Position numbers and translations under genes: made by a program. A DNA stretch of 64,000 bases from WLMZ01 sp038227995 (GTDB lineage: Bacteria; Actinomycetota; Acidimicrobiia; Acidimicrobiales; Ilumatobacteraceae): assembly GCA_038227995.1 (NCBI GenBank), contig JBBRPP010000005.1, forward strand, positions 1 to 64,000, read 5' to 3'. Shown piece by piece: positions 16,164-25,467 of the stretch; position 1 is the first letter of the stretch; each line of letters opens with the position of its first letter. Under the pieces are notes generated by a model. It was given only the letters and a program-made list of their open reading frames with translations, searched no databases and was not told the DNA's origin.

Positions 16164-17561
16164 TTACGACGACGGCCATGCCGCCTGGATGTTGTCCAGG
16201 GTGTCCTTGGTGCTCTGACCGGTGATCCACGAGGTCAGCTGCTTCCACTCAGCGCCGGAACCGACAGCGCTGGGCATCAGGTCGGACGCATCGAAACGGA
16301 AGACCGTCGCGTCCTTGAGCTGCTGGGCGAGGCCCTTCTCGAACGGATCGGCATACGAGGCCAGATCGATGTTCTTGTTCGACGTGAACCAACCACCGAG
16401 CGCTGCACGAGTGTTCGCGAAGTCGACCGAGGTGGTGTAGTCCTGAACAGCCTTGACTTCAGGAGCATCACGGAAGGCAGCGATGAACTCGCCGCCACCC
16501 TCGACGGCACCCTTGTTGGCTGCGGTGATCGTCGGGAACGGGAAGGTCGAGACCTGACCGTCGGGGCCCAACTTCGTGCCGGCCGGGAAGTTGTTCGAGA
16601 AGAAGTTGGCCATCTGGTACATGTAGCACTGACCACCGATGAGGCCGTTGGCGATGCTGGCATCACCGAACGCCGTCGTGGCGATCGACTGCACGCCACC
16701 GAAGACGTACTTCTCGTTCTTCCAGATCTTCGCGGCGAGGTCGAGGTCGGCTGCGATCTTCGGATCGTTGAACTTGACCTTGTTCGAGATCCAATCGTCG
16801 TAGACGGCCGGGCCGTCGTTGCTCAACACGATCTCTTCCAACCAGTCAGTGGCCGGCCAACCCGTGGCGTTGCCCGAGTTGATGCCTGCGCACCACGGCT
16901 TGCCGCCGTCGGCGACGATCTTGTCGGACAGCTTCAAGAGGTCGTCCCACGTCGCCGGGATGTCATACCCCTTGGACTTGAACAGCGCCGGGTTGTACCA
17001 GACGAGGCTCTTCAGGTTGGCGCCGAGCGGCGGACCGTAGAACTTGCCGTCGACCGTGCCGTAACCGACCCAGCTGGCACCGTTGTTCGAGGTGACCGAC
17101 GAGACGAGGTCGTCGCGGGCGATGACCTTGCCGCTCTTGACGAGCGTGCCGAGCAGACCTGGCTGAGGAACGAGTGCGATGTCGGACGGGTTGCCGCCCT
17201 GGACGGCTGCCTTGATGTCGTCCTCGAACGTGGCCGAACCGGTGTGCTTGATCGTCACGCCGGTGCAGTCCTCGAATGGCTTCCACGCCGTGGCGAGCTT
17301 CTGTGCTTCGGTATCGCGGATCGAGGACGTGATGGTGACGGTCTTGCCCTTCAGCGAGCCGTCGCACGGGTGACCGCCGAGCGTCTTCGCCGCTGAACTG
17401 CCGGCAGCAGGTGTGGTCGTTGCACCCCCGGCAGCAGCCGTGGTGGTGGCTCCTGCCGCTGTGGTGCTCGACGCGCTGCCGGACTTCTTGTCCGAGCCGC
17501 ACGCGACGACGATGAGAGCGCTTGCGGCCAAAAGACCCGCAACGCGCATGCGATGCTTCAT
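16164..17561 (-). CDS. Sugar-binding lipoprotein of ABC importer
   Basis: 465 residues from ATG 17561 with a GGGG-rich ribosome-binding site. N-terminus K-H-R-M-R-V, hydrophobic core and lipobox V-V-A-C, so lipid-anchored at the membrane. A Thr/Ala/Gly-rich linker (about 25-60) precedes an extracellular solute-binding protein family 1 fold. It captures the sugar and delivers it to the two permeases encoded downstream. Two candidate operator palindromes lie in its leader (CTGCCG-4-CGGCAG at 17591-17606 and TGGAA-2-TTCCA at 17644-17655), consistent with control by the LacI protein at 20709-21767. Confidence 0.93.
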   Translation of the reverse strand: MKHRMRVAGLLAASALIVVACGSDKKSGSASSTTAAGATTTAAAGGATTTPAAGSSAAKTLGGHPCDGSLKGKTVTITSSIRDTEAQKLATAWKPFEDCTGVTIKHTGSATFEDDIKAAVQGGNPSDIALVPQPGLLGTLVKSGKVIARDDLVSSVTSNNGASWVGYGTVDGKFYGPPLGANLKSLVWYNPALFKSKGYDIPATWDDLLKLSDKIVADGGKPWCAGINSGNATGWPATDWLEEIVLSNDGPAVYDDWISNKVKFNDPKIAADLDLAAKIWKNEKYVFGGVQSIATTAFGDASIANGLIGGQCYMYQMANFFSNNFPAGTKLGPDGQVSTFPFPTITAANKGAVEGGGEFIAAFRDAPEVKAVQDYTTSVDFANTRAALGGWFTSNKNIDLASYADPFEKGLAQQLKDATVFRFDASDLMPSAVGSGAEWKQLTSWITGQSTKDTLDNIQAAWPSS

Positions 17562-17590
17562 GTTTTCCCCCTTCGGAAATGCCCGTGGGC

Positions 17591-17606
17591 CTGCCGAAAA
17601 CGGCAG
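17591..17606. promoter_or_regulatory. Candidate repressor operator in binding-protein leader
   Basis: Perfect inverted repeat CTGCCG with a 4-base AAAA spacer, 30 bases upstream of the binding-protein ATG. Flanked by a duplicated GGAAATGCCC motif (17576-17585 and 17622-17631). A second short palindrome TGGAAGATTCCA is at 17644-17655. Size and position suit a LacI-type site, but no binding evidence exists. Confidence 0.3.
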
Positions 17607-17819
17607 TTCGAGCCATTGTTTTGGAAATGCCCCTGGAACCTCATGGAAGATTCCAAGGAAGTTGTACCACATCTGGTGACGGATGTGGCAGGATTCACCG
17701 AACTCGCAGCATCAATTGCGAGCCGACGTGCAGGGGGGACTGCGTTCGTGGGGGTCAGCCGGTCCGAGACGGATCTCGGCTGTCACGCACGATCGCGGCG
17801 TTGAAAGGGGAAGCGGAAA

Positions 17820-18977
17820 ATGGCTCGGATCACACTCGACAAGGTCGACAAGCTCTACGAGAACGGCTTCCACGCCGTGCATGATCTCTCGCTCGACGTC
17901 GCCGACGGCGAGTTCTTGGTGTTGGTCGGACCGTCGGGTTGTGGCAAGTCGACGGCGCTGCGGATGATCGCCGGCCTCGAGACCATCAGCGCCGGAACGA
18001 TGAGCATCGGCGACAAGGTCGTCAACGATGTGCCGTCGAAGGACCGTGACATCGCGATGGTGTTCCAGAGCTACGCGCTCTACCCGCACCTGACCGTGCG
18101 CGACAACATCGCGTTCCCGCTGAAGCTGCGCAAGATGCCGAAGGAAGAGATCAAGAAGCGTGTCGACGACGCATCGAAGCTGCTCGAGCTCGACGAGTAC
18201 ATCGATCGCAAGCCGGGCCAGTTGTCCGGTGGCCAGCGTCAGCGCGTTGCGATGGGCCGCGCGATCGTGCGCCAGCCGGCAGCATTCTTGATGGACGAAC
18301 CGCTGTCCAACCTCGACGCGAAGCTGCGTGTGCAGATGCGTTCGGAGATCGCCAAGCTGCAGCGCTCGCTGAAGGTCACCACCGTCTACGTCACCCACGA
18401 TCAGGTCGAGGCGATGACCATGGGCGACCGTGTCGCGGTGCTGTCACGCGGCAGCCTGCAGCAGGTCGACACGCCGCAGAATCTGTACGACAACCCCGAC
18501 AACCTCTTCGTCGCGGCCTTCATCGGCTCGCCGCAGATGAACCTGATCGAAGGCGTGTTCCACCTCAGCGGCGACTCGGGCAGTGTCGAGTTCGGGTCGC
18601 AGCGCCTCAATGTGCCGGCCAGCGTGATCACCGGTTCACCAGCCCTGCGCAACTACGACGGCAAGCGCGTCGGTGTCGGTGTGCGGCCCGAGAACGTGCA
18701 CGACGCCGCCCTCGGTGGCGACAACACCAGCACGATCACCGGTGTTGTCGAACTCCGCGAAGGTCTCGGCTCCGAGATCGTGATCCACGTTCGAGTCGAC
18801 GCGCCGTCAGTGCGCCCCGCCGATGTCGACGACCTGTCCGAGGGAACCGGCTCGTTGTTCGTGGGCCGTCTCGACCCGCGCTCGCAGTTGAAGATCGGTG
18901 ATCAAGCGCTGCTCGGCGTCTCGACCGAATGGCTGCACTTCTTCGACCTCGAATCGACGCTGGCGATCCGCGGCTGA
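17820..18977 (+). CDS. Sugar ABC transporter ATPase (MsiK/UgpC/MalK type)
   Basis: 385 residues; GAAAGGGGAAG upstream of ATG. Walker A G-P-S-G-C-G-K-S (37-44), Q-loop around 83, signature L-S-G-G-Q (135-139), Walker B ending D-E (159-160). After about residue 240 a two-part OB-fold (TOBE/MOE) domain typical of CUT1 sugar importers follows. Encoded divergently from its binding protein and permeases. In actinobacteria a single MsiK-type ATPase often energises several sugar importers, so it may serve systems beyond this locus. It ends one base before the convergent alpha-glucosidase gene ends. Confidence 0.95.
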   Translation: MARITLDKVDKLYENGFHAVHDLSLDVADGEFLVLVGPSGCGKSTALRMIAGLETISAGTMSIGDKVVNDVPSKDRDIAMVFQSYALYPHLTVRDNIAFPLKLRKMPKEEIKKRVDDASKLLELDEYIDRKPGQLSGGQRQRVAMGRAIVRQPAAFLMDEPLSNLDAKLRVQMRSEIAKLQRSLKVTTVYVTHDQVEAMTMGDRVAVLSRGSLQQVDTPQNLYDNPDNLFVAAFIGSPQMNLIEGVFHLSGDSGSVEFGSQRLNVPASVITGSPALRNYDGKRVGVGVRPENVHDAALGGDNTSTITGVVELREGLGSEIVIHVRVDAPSVRPADVDDLSEGTGSLFVGRLDPRSQLKIGDQALLGVSTEWLHFFDLESTLAIRG

Positions 18978-18978
18978 C

Positions 18979-20703
18979 TCAGGCGAGCCAGACCGCGGTG
19001 TCGGGCGGCACGACGGTTGCGTCGTCGTGGCCGGCCTGCGAGCTGATCACCAGACGACCATGCACCGTGGGCGGCGTCGCCAGCGGTGAGTCGGTCATGT
19101 TCAGCAGCACGGTGACATCGCCGTGGCGGAAGCCGACCATGCCCCTCGGTGTGTCGACGAATTCGAAGGCGCCGACCGTCGGGAAGACTTCGCGGCGGCG
19201 TGCGATCGCGGCGCGGTAGAACGCGAGCACCGAGTCGGGGTCGGTCTCTTCGCTCTCGGCTGACCACGTGCCCAGATCGCTCGGCTGCGGGAGCCACGGG
19301 GGAGCGGTCGTGCCGGCCGGCGAGAACCCGAACGAACCGTCGGCCGCCGTGCGCCACGGCAATGGGATGCGGCATCCGTCGCGGCCCAGTTCGCGTCCGT
19401 CGGTGGTGATGAAGATCGGATCCTGGCGCGCCTCGGGGGCCATGTCGAGGTATTCGGGCAGGCCAAGTTCTTCGCCCTGGTACAGGTATGCGGCACCGGG
19501 AAGCCCCAGCACCACAAGGGTTGCAGCGCGGGCACGGCGTGTGCCGACGGCGACATCGACGGCCGCATCGGAGTTGATCAGGTTGTTGCCACTGAACCGT
19601 GCGGGATCGGTGGCGTCGGCGCGTCCGTAGCGAGTCACGGACCGCTGCGCGTCGTGATTGTTCAACGTCCACACCAAGGGAACGCCGTGTGGTGCGAGTT
19701 CGTCGATCGAGTCGGCGATCGCCTTGTGGAACTGTTCAGGCGTCCACTGCGCGAGCAGGAGGTCGAACGAGAAGACCTGGTGGAACTCATCGCCGTGCAG
19801 GTATTCGAGCACGCGATCAGGGCGACCGGGAGAGTACGCCTCGGCGACGAAGAACACGGGTCGATCGGGGTGAGCCGCAGTGTAGGCATCGGTGAGGCGA
19901 CGCCACCGCTTCCAGGGCAGGTGGCCTTCCGGGCGAAAGAGCACGTGCGGGTTGTAGAGCGCGAGGTCGGTGACGCGAACACCGGGCGGCGCCGGCGGCA
20001 TGTCGGGCAGTCCCGGGCTCTTGCCGACGACGGCGACCGCGTCGACTCGGAAACCCTCGACACCGTGGTCGAACCAGAACGTGAGCATGTCGTCGAACTG
20101 CTGGGCGACGTCGTCGTTGTCCCAATTGAAGTCGGGTTGGTACGGCGTGAACAGATGGAGGTACCACTGCCCGCGTGAGCCGTCGGCTTCGACGACTCGA
20201 GACCATGCCGACCCACCGAACCACGCCCGCCAGTTGTTCGGCGGCTCGCTGCCGTCGTCGCCCGTGCCGTCGCGGAAGTAGAACCGATCTCGCTCGGGGC
20301 TGCCGGGCGCCGCGGCCAGCGCAGCCTGGAACCACGCGTGGGCCGAACTGCAGTGGTTCGGGACGACGTCCATCATGATCTTGATGCCGCGCGCACGAGC
20401 GTCGGCGACGAGCCGATCCATGATCTCCACCGTGCCGTATTCGGGCTGGATCGAGAAGTAGTCGGCGACGTCGTAGCCGTGGTCGCGCTGTGGCGACGGG
20501 AAGCACGGTGTCAGCCACACGGCATCGATGCCCAGCTGCTGCAGGTGATCGAGCCGCGAACGGATGCCTTCGAGATCGCCCACGCCGTCACCGTTGGAGT
20601 CCGCGAAGCTGCGCACGTAGAGCTGATAGACGACGGCGGTGTGCCACCACGGTGTCGTGATGGGTGCCGACGACGGTGTCGGGTTTGATCGAGTGTCGGT
20701 CAC
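18979..20703 (-). CDS. GH13 alpha-glucosidase
   Basis: 574 residues from GTG 20703. Family GH13 (alpha)8-(beta)8 barrel with the four conserved regions: D-V-V-P-N-H (112-117), G-F-R-V-D-A (218-222, nucleophile D221), F-V-A-E-A-Y (285-290, acid/base E288) and N-N-H-D (348-351, D351). There is no signal peptide, so it acts in the cytoplasm on imported alpha-linked sugars. Size and N-terminus (W-W-x-x-A-V-V-Y-Q-L-Y-V-R-S-F) match oligo-1,6-glucosidase/alpha-glucosidase of the AglA type; trehalose-processing activity cannot be excluded. Follows the LacI gene by five bases in one operon. Confidence 0.93.
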   Translation of the reverse strand: MTDTRSNPTPSSAPITTPWWHTAVVYQLYVRSFADSNGDGVGDLEGIRSRLDHLQQLGIDAVWLTPCFPSPQRDHGYDVADYFSIQPEYGTVEIMDRLVADARARGIKIMMDVVPNHCSSAHAWFQAALAAAPGSPERDRFYFRDGTGDDGSEPPNNWRAWFGGSAWSRVVEADGSRGQWYLHLFTPYQPDFNWDNDDVAQQFDDMLTFWFDHGVEGFRVDAVAVVGKSPGLPDMPPAPPGVRVTDLALYNPHVLFRPEGHLPWKRWRRLTDAYTAAHPDRPVFFVAEAYSPGRPDRVLEYLHGDEFHQVFSFDLLLAQWTPEQFHKAIADSIDELAPHGVPLVWTLNNHDAQRSVTRYGRADATDPARFSGNNLINSDAAVDVAVGTRRARAATLVVLGLPGAAYLYQGEELGLPEYLDMAPEARQDPIFITTDGRELGRDGCRIPLPWRTAADGSFGFSPAGTTAPPWLPQPSDLGTWSAESEETDPDSVLAFYRAAIARRREVFPTVGAFEFVDTPRGMVGFRHGDVTVLLNMTDSPLATPPTVHGRLVISSQAGHDDATVVPPDTAVWLA

Positions 20704-20708
20704 GTGTG

Positions 20709-21767
20709 CTACTCCGGTCTCGCCGTGGAAATCATGGGTCGTGCTGCGGCCAACGGCTGGCGCTCGCCCAGCATCGGGCCCGTTGTCGTGCGCGCGATGA
20801 GTTCGATCGAGAGCTGCTCGGTGAACGGGCGCGAGCCTTCCGCAGCGAGCGCGCCGACGAGCACCTCGGCACCGCGAACACCCGACAGGAACAGCGGTTG
20901 GCGAATCGTCGTCAACCCGACGTACGACGAGAACTCGATGTCGTCGTAGCCGATCAACGAGAAGTCGTCGGGCACCGAGTGACCGGTGGCCGATGCTGCT
21001 TCGAGGACCCCGAGCGCTTGCACGTCGCTGGCCGCGACGATGGCCGTCGGAGGTTCGGACAGGGCCAGCAGTTCGATCGCCATCGAGCGGGCGGCCGTGC
21101 GCAGGTGTGGCCCGAACTTGAGGTAGCCCGCGGGAATGTCGAGACCCGCTGCTTCCATCGCCTGCCGGTAGCCGTTCTCGCGGTGCCCGCTGGAGTAGAA
21201 GCCGAACGGGTTCTGGCGCGGCTCGCCGATGAACGCGACCCGCTCGTGTCGCAGATCGAGCAGATGGTTGGTGGCCATCCGGCCTCCGGCTCGGTCGTCG
21301 ATGATGATGCTCGGCAGCGCCGGGTGCTGGGTGTCGACCAGCACCGTGGGGAAGCGTGCGGCAGCCAGCCGTTCGCCCTCCTCAGGGCGCAGCGGCAGCG
21401 AGATGATGAGCAACCCGTCGATGTCGCGGCGCCGTGGAAGTTCCATGAGACGATCGCGCGCCTGAGCCGTCGATTCGACGTTCATGAGCACGATCTCGAA
21501 CCCGTGCGGCTGCAACTGACCGACGATGCCGCGCAGCCGTTGGTAGGCGGCCGGCTGGTCGAAGAAGGGCACCAGGACGGCGATCGATTGGTGCGATCGG
21601 CGGCCCGATGTCTTGGCAGCTCGCGAGGGGTAGTAGTCCAGGGCCTGCATGGCTTCGAGGACCTTGGCCCGGGTGCCGGGACGGACCTGGGGGCTGTCGT
21701 TGAGGACGCGCGAGACGGTGCCGATCCCGACCCCAGCGCGGGCTGCCACGTCCTCGATCGTTGCCAA
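20709..21767 (-). CDS. LacI-family repressor of the sugar locus
   Basis: 352 residues from TTG 21767, chosen because GGAAGGAA precedes it; another TTG at 21797 would add ten residues. N-terminal LacI helix-turn-helix A-T-I-E-D-V-A-A-R-A-G-V...V-S-R-V-L-N, hinge helix region, then a periplasmic-binding-like sugar sensor domain. Cotranscribed with the downstream alpha-glucosidase. It probably represses uptake and hydrolysis genes until the sugar is present. TGGAAAC boxes upstream (21823, 21865) and palindromes before the binding-protein gene are candidate targets. Confidence 0.92.
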   Translation of the reverse strand: MATIEDVAARAGVGIGTVSRVLNDSPQVRPGTRAKVLEAMQALDYYPSRAAKTSGRRSHQSIAVLVPFFDQPAAYQRLRGIVGQLQPHGFEIVLMNVESTAQARDRLMELPRRRDIDGLLIISLPLRPEEGERLAAARFPTVLVDTQHPALPSIIIDDRAGGRMATNHLLDLRHERVAFIGEPRQNPFGFYSSGHRENGYRQAMEAAGLDIPAGYLKFGPHLRTAARSMAIELLALSEPPTAIVAASDVQALGVLEAASATGHSVPDDFSLIGYDDIEFSSYVGLTTIRQPLFLSGVRGAEVLVGALAAEGSRPFTEQLSIELIARTTTGPMLGERQPLAAARPMISTARPE

Positions 21768-21822
21768 CGGATTCCTTCCCCTCGAGCGCTGCAGCAAGGT
21801 GACACCCGGCGAGCGCGAACTA

Positions 21823-21878
21823 TGGAAACTGTAACCCGCTGGCTTCCATGAAGTGACACCGCCGTGGAAACGAATCCA
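21823..21878. promoter_or_regulatory. Candidate LacI-type operator boxes upstream of lacI-like gene
   Basis: Two TGGAAAC half-sites (21823-21829, 21865-21871); the second lies in TGGAAACGAATCCA, close to the TGGAAACG half-site of classical LacI/GalR operators. A GGCTTCCAT inverted half-site lies between them. Suggests autoregulation; inferred from pattern only. Confidence 0.3.
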
Positions 21879-22016
21879 AAACGGTCACGCGCGTGCTGCG
21901 AACCTGATCCGCTGAACGATCTGACGTCGCTCGTTCGATCCGATCTCCGGGCGATCTGACGAACATCTCTCGGAGATCGCCGATGAGTTCCGGCTGCGGG
22001 CGGCGTCGTTTGGTGC

Positions 22017-22418
22017 ATGACTGACAACACTCCGACGAAGTCCACACTCACCAACATCGGCGTCACGATGTTCACCGTCACCGATGTCGACGCGGCGACC
22101 GCCTGGTACTGCGAGAAGCTCGGCTTCGAGGTCTGCGCCGATGTTCGCTTCGGCGAGAACGGTGAGAACCGTTGGCTCGAAGTCGCGCCCCCAGGTTCGA
22201 ACGGTCGCCTGTCGCTGAACCCGCCGATGGGCCAACTGCCCGGTGGTGGAACGATCGGCATCAATTCCTCCGACGTCATGGGTGAGTTCAGTCGTCTGCA
22301 GGCGCTGGGCGTGGCGATCGACATGCCGCCGATGCAGACCCCGGGCGCCCCACTGCTGTTCATGCTCAGCGACCCGGATGGCAATCACATCGCCATCGTC
22401 GAGACACCGCCAACCTGA
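22017..22418 (+). CDS. VOC-family (glyoxalase/bleomycin-resistance-like) protein
   Basis: 133 residues forming one vicinal-oxygen-chelate domain: I-G-V-T-M-F-T-V-T-D-V near 14-24, W-Y-C-E-K-L-G-F near 31, and a C-terminal S-D-P-D-G-N-H-I-A-I-V-E that supplies the metal glutamate. Such proteins are metal-dependent lyases, isomerases or dioxygenases, or drug-binding proteins. No partner gene indicates the substrate. A short protein for the family, probably a dimer. Confidence 0.85.
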   Translation: MTDNTPTKSTLTNIGVTMFTVTDVDAATAWYCEKLGFEVCADVRFGENGENRWLEVAPPGSNGRLSLNPPMGQLPGGGTIGINSSDVMGEFSRLQALGVAIDMPPMQTPGAPLLFMLSDPDGNHIAIVETPPT

Positions 22419-22493
22419 TCGCAGACGTTCGCCGGCCGCATCGGGTGGCATGGCGCATCAGGATTCGAGCGCGATCACGGCTAGGTTGCGTCG

Positions 22494-22778
22494 GTGACGC
22501 TCGGCATCATCGCCAAATCGGGTAGCTCCTCCAGCGTGTTGTTGCTGGCCGGAATCGTGCTCGCGCTGTACGCGCTCCTGCGCGTCCGACGCGCCCGCGC
22601 CCAACGGGTTGCATCCGAACGCGGCGTCGATGTCGATCTCCCGCACCCGCCGACCTCGACGAACGGAGCGATGCGCGCGGCGCCGGCACCGACATCGCGC
22701 ACGAATGGCCGGCCCCGCGCCTCGACCCCCCGTTCCAACCCGTCGGGTCGACCCGGGCGCCCGCCGAACCGCCCGTAG
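22494..22778 (+). CDS. Small single-TM protein with disordered tail
   Basis: 94 residues from GTG. One hydrophobic helix at about 14-32 (V-L-L-L-A-G-I-V-L-A-L-Y) followed by R-V-R-R-A-R, then a Pro/Arg/Ser-rich disordered tail. Not recognised. Lies just before the tRNA-Pro gene; real coding status is moderately likely from the membrane segment. Confidence 0.45.
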   Translation: MTLGIIAKSGSSSSVLLLAGIVLALYALLRVRRARAQRVASERGVDVDLPHPPTSTNGAMRAAPAPTSRTNGRPRASTPRSNPSGRPGRPPNRP

Positions 22779-22793
22779 GCGCCGGCGGATGAA

Positions 22794-22870
22794 TGGTCGG
22801 GGTGGGGAGATTTGAACTCCCGGCCTCCACGTCCCGAACGTGGCGCGCTACCAAGCTGCGCTACACCCCG
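22794..22870 (-). tRNA. tRNA-Pro(CGG)
   Basis: 77 bases including an encoded CCA end. Acceptor CGGGGTG pairs with CACCCCG; the T-arm contains GTTCAAATC. The anticodon arm has stem CCACG/CGTGG and loop TTCGGGA, giving anticodon CGG (proline, CCG codon). The only tRNA of the window with genomic CCA. Confidence 0.96.
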
Positions 22871-22886
22871 TAGGTGCGTGACGATG

Positions 22887-23339
22887 CTATACGGCGGGGG
22901 CCGCTTCTTCCTCAGCGATTTTCGGTTCGGAATCGTCGGATTCTTCGCTGTTCCAAACCGCAGCGGCAGGCGGCCGTGGGGCCAGGATCGTCTTCACTGC
23001 ACGCTGCAGTGAGAGCGGATCGAGCGGCTTGACCAGCCAGGCGTCGGCGCCGCTGCGCTGGGCCAGGAAGGCGTCGGCCGTTCGATCGAGCAGCATCAGC
23101 ACCGGGATGTGCGGGACCGCGCCCGAGCTCTCGTCGAGGCGCAGGTTCATCGTCACCGCCATGCCACCCATCGACCCGCTCTGCAGGTCGAGGATCGCGA
23201 TGTCGGGGGTGCGTTGCTTGACCACGCCGGTGACATCGCGGCCATTGCGGCAGACGGTGAAGCTGGTCTCGGGGTCGCTGAGCGCGGCGACGATGTCGTC
23301 GACCACCCACTGGGCATCGGTTGCGAGCAGGACGTGCAC
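22887..23339 (-). CDS. Single-domain response regulator (receiver) protein
   Basis: 150 residues from GTG 23339. CheY-like receiver fold: acidic D8 near the N-terminus, phospho-acceptor D51 in I-A-I-L-D-L, conserved K104 in L-V-K-P-L-D. After residue 120 there is a short acidic Ala/Glu-rich tail but no output domain. It likely relays a phosphoryl signal by protein contact. No histidine kinase is nearby. The second N-terminal acidic residue usual for metal binding is replaced (T-D-A-Q), so phosphorylation may be weak. Confidence 0.85.
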   Translation of the reverse strand: MHVLLATDAQWVVDDIVAALSDPETSFTVCRNGRDVTGVVKQRTPDIAILDLQSGSMGGMAVTMNLRLDESSGAVPHIPVLMLLDRTADAFLAQRSGADAWLVKPLDPLSLQRAVKTILAPRPPAAAVWNSEESDDSEPKIAEEEAAPAV

Positions 23340-23393
23340 GGCTCGACTGTAGTCGGACGAGCAGCGAGCGACCCACTGCGTCGTGAGCGAATC

Positions 23394-24563
23394 TCAGGCC
23401 TCGAACAGGTGGCCGGCGATGTCGCCCAGGCCGCCGAGGTCGTGGACGTCGTTGCCGAGCAGCGGAACGCGATGAATGGCGTGCTCGCCGGTCGAGGCCA
23501 CGAGGGGCGCGATCACGGCTTCTTCCGCATCGGCGAGTGCGCGCAGTTCGCCGAGGTTGCGCCACAGGACGGCCAGCTCGGTTTGCCCGCCGGCGTCGGC
23601 CTTTTCGGCCGCGGCAAAGGCGTCGACCGCGGTCGATTCACCGAATGATGGCTGGAGCCGGTTCACGACGACGGCGGCGACCGCGAGCTTGGACTCGGTC
23701 AACCGAGCGGCGAAGTACTGCGCCTCTTCCACCGTGTCGCGGCGGGCAGAAGCGATGAGCACGTAGCTGGTCGCTGGTGAGTGGAGCAGTTCGGACACCG
23801 CGTCAGCGCGATCGCGGAAGCCGGTCTCCATCCCCTCGAACGCCTGGAAGAAGGCGATCGCGTCGGCCAGCACGTCGCCACCGACGACCTTGCCGATCGT
23901 GCGCAGCACCGGTTGCGCCGCGATGTTGAGAACCTTCATCCCGCCACGCGCCGGCAGCATCATCAGTCGGAACAGGCGATGGTTGATGAAACGTGTGAGC
24001 GTTGCCGGGGCATCGAGGAAGTCCAGCGCGTTGCGGGTCGGCGGCGTGTCGACCACGACCAGGTCGAACCGTGGGTCGCGATGCAGTTGGTACAGCTTCT
24101 CAGCGGCCATGTACTCCTGCGTGCCGGAAAGGGCGCCGGCGACGTTGCGGTAGAAGGCGTTGACGAGGATGCGGTCGGCGCGTTCGGGCGTTGCGGCGTA
24201 CTGGCGGACGAGTTCGTCGAAGGTCGTCGACGGGTCGAGCATCATCGCCCACAGCTCGCCGCCCGAAGCTGCGGTACTGCCCGCAGCTGCGGTGCCGCCG
24301 GCAGTTGCCGTGTCAGCCGCAGCGGCGATGCTGGCATCAGCGGCCGCGAGCTCGACCCGGGTCGGCTCGTTCGTCAACCCGTCACTCAACCCGAACGCGT
24401 CCGCCAGGCGGCGCGCCGGGTCGATGGTGACGACCACGACACGCCGGCCGATCCGTGCCGCGTGAAGCGCGATCGCGGCCGCTGAGGTCGTCTTGCCGAC
24501 GCCTCCAGAACCGCAGCTGACGATGATCTGGGCCTCGCCGACGATCGTGTCGAGAACCGTCAT
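23394..24563 (-). CDS. Get3/ArsA-like ATPase, second of pair (BagB-like)
   Basis: 389 residues from ATG 24563, overlapping the preceding gene's stop by four bases. Deviant Walker A G-S-G-G-V-G-K-T-T (18-26) of the SIMIBI class, followed by I-D-P-A-R-R-L-A-D and later V-V-V-D-T-P-P-T-R (switch II). An Ala/Thr/Gly low-complexity insert sits at about 80-105. ArsA-like proteins occur as adjacent pairs in actinobacteria (the mycobacterial Rv3679-Rv3680 complex), acting in envelope-related functions. The pairing here matches; substrate unknown. Confidence 0.88.
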   Translation of the reverse strand: MTVLDTIVGEAQIIVSCGSGGVGKTTSAAAIALHAARIGRRVVVVTIDPARRLADAFGLSDGLTNEPTRVELAAADASIAAAADTATAGGTAAAGSTAASGGELWAMMLDPSTTFDELVRQYAATPERADRILVNAFYRNVAGALSGTQEYMAAEKLYQLHRDPRFDLVVVDTPPTRNALDFLDAPATLTRFINHRLFRLMMLPARGGMKVLNIAAQPVLRTIGKVVGGDVLADAIAFFQAFEGMETGFRDRADAVSELLHSPATSYVLIASARRDTVEEAQYFAARLTESKLAVAAVVVNRLQPSFGESTAVDAFAAAEKADAGGQTELAVLWRNLGELRALADAEEAVIAPLVASTGEHAIHRVPLLGNDVHDLGGLGDIAGHLFEA

Positions 24564-25447
24564 GGATCGAGCATCGCGATCTGTTCGAGCAGCGCAGCAG
24601 CGAGCGCCGGCAGATCGGACGCGGCAATACCAGCGACGGGTAGTTGCGGCAGGACCATCTGCGCAAGGGCAAGGTCGGTACGCAGCCGGGCCAGTTCGGC
24701 CCGTTGGTTGTCGCGGCGATGGTTGCGGAACTCTGCTGCGGCGACCAACGCAGCCTCGCGGGCGGCCGGTTTGATCGGCTTGCGGTCGCTGCCGACCGTG
24801 ATCGGTTCGCCGAGATCGACACCGTTGATGATCACCGGCCCCAACTGCACGCCGACCTTCTCCTCGACGAGATAGGCGGTCTCGATCAACTCGTTGATCG
24901 GCGTCGTCTCGGGCAGGCTCACCAGCAACACCTGACACCGCTGCGGGTCGTTGAACATGTCGAGCACGTCCTGCGCCTGAGTGCGTATCGGCCCGCCACG
25001 AACGGTGTCGAGCAGGCCGCGCGCCGACAGCAGGAACGTGATCGCGTGACCGGCGGCAGGACCGTCGACCACGATCAAGTCGTAGATCGGTTGCTGCTCG
25101 AGCTGCTTCAGCTTGCCGAGCACGACGATGTCGTCGATGCCGGGTGCTGCGGTGGCCACGACGTCGATGATGCCGCTGGTGGCCAGGCGCTTCGAGACCC
25201 GCTTCAGACCATGCGCGTCGAGGTAGGCGGCGAGCGCTTCCGGGGCCGTGATCGTGAGGACCTCGACCGAGCTGCCGGCGAGGAGGTCGGCGAGCACTGG
25301 CTTGCCCTCGAGTTCGACGGCGAGGACCCGAAGTCCCGCGTCGGCTGCCGCATGCGCCAGCACAGCGGTTACCGTTGTCTTTCCGACGCCGCCCTTCCCG
25401 GCCACGATGACCAGCCGGGACGCGGCGAAGAACTGCAATGAATCCAC
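24560..25447 (-). CDS. Get3/ArsA-like ATPase, first of pair (BagA-like)
   Basis: 295 residues from GTG 25447, preceded by GGAGG four bases away. Deviant Walker A G-K-G-G-V-G-K-T-T (17-25), and V-V-D-G-P-A-A-G-H in the switch II position. Compact relative to ArsA, which carries two such domains in one chain; here the two domains are separate genes and probably form a heterodimer with the next gene product. The ribosome-binding site is half of a palindrome CCTCCGGAGG (25452-25461) that also serves the divergent NfeD gene. Confidence 0.88.
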   Translation of the reverse strand: MDSLQFFAASRLVIVAGKGGVGKTTVTAVLAHAAADAGLRVLAVELEGKPVLADLLAGSSVEVLTITAPEALAAYLDAHGLKRVSKRLATSGIIDVVATAAPGIDDIVVLGKLKQLEQQPIYDLIVVDGPAAGHAITFLLSARGLLDTVRGGPIRTQAQDVLDMFNDPQRCQVLLVSLPETTPINELIETAYLVEEKVGVQLGPVIINGVDLGEPITVGSDRKPIKPAAREAALVAAAEFRNHRRDNQRAELARLRTDLALAQMVLPQLPVAGIAASDLPALAAALLEQIAMLDP

Positions 25448-25451
25448 ACGC

Positions 25452-25461
25452 CCTCCGGAGG
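25452..25461. promoter_or_regulatory. Palindromic Shine-Dalgarno shared by two divergent genes
   Basis: CCTCCGGAGG is its own reverse complement. GGAGG on the minus strand lies four bases before GTG 25447 of the ATPase gene; GGAGG on the plus strand lies six bases before TTG 25468 of the nfeD-like gene. Each gene's promoter must therefore lie inside the other's coding region, so the two 5' ends are antisense to one another. Confidence 0.7.
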
Positions 25462-25467
25462 CTCTCC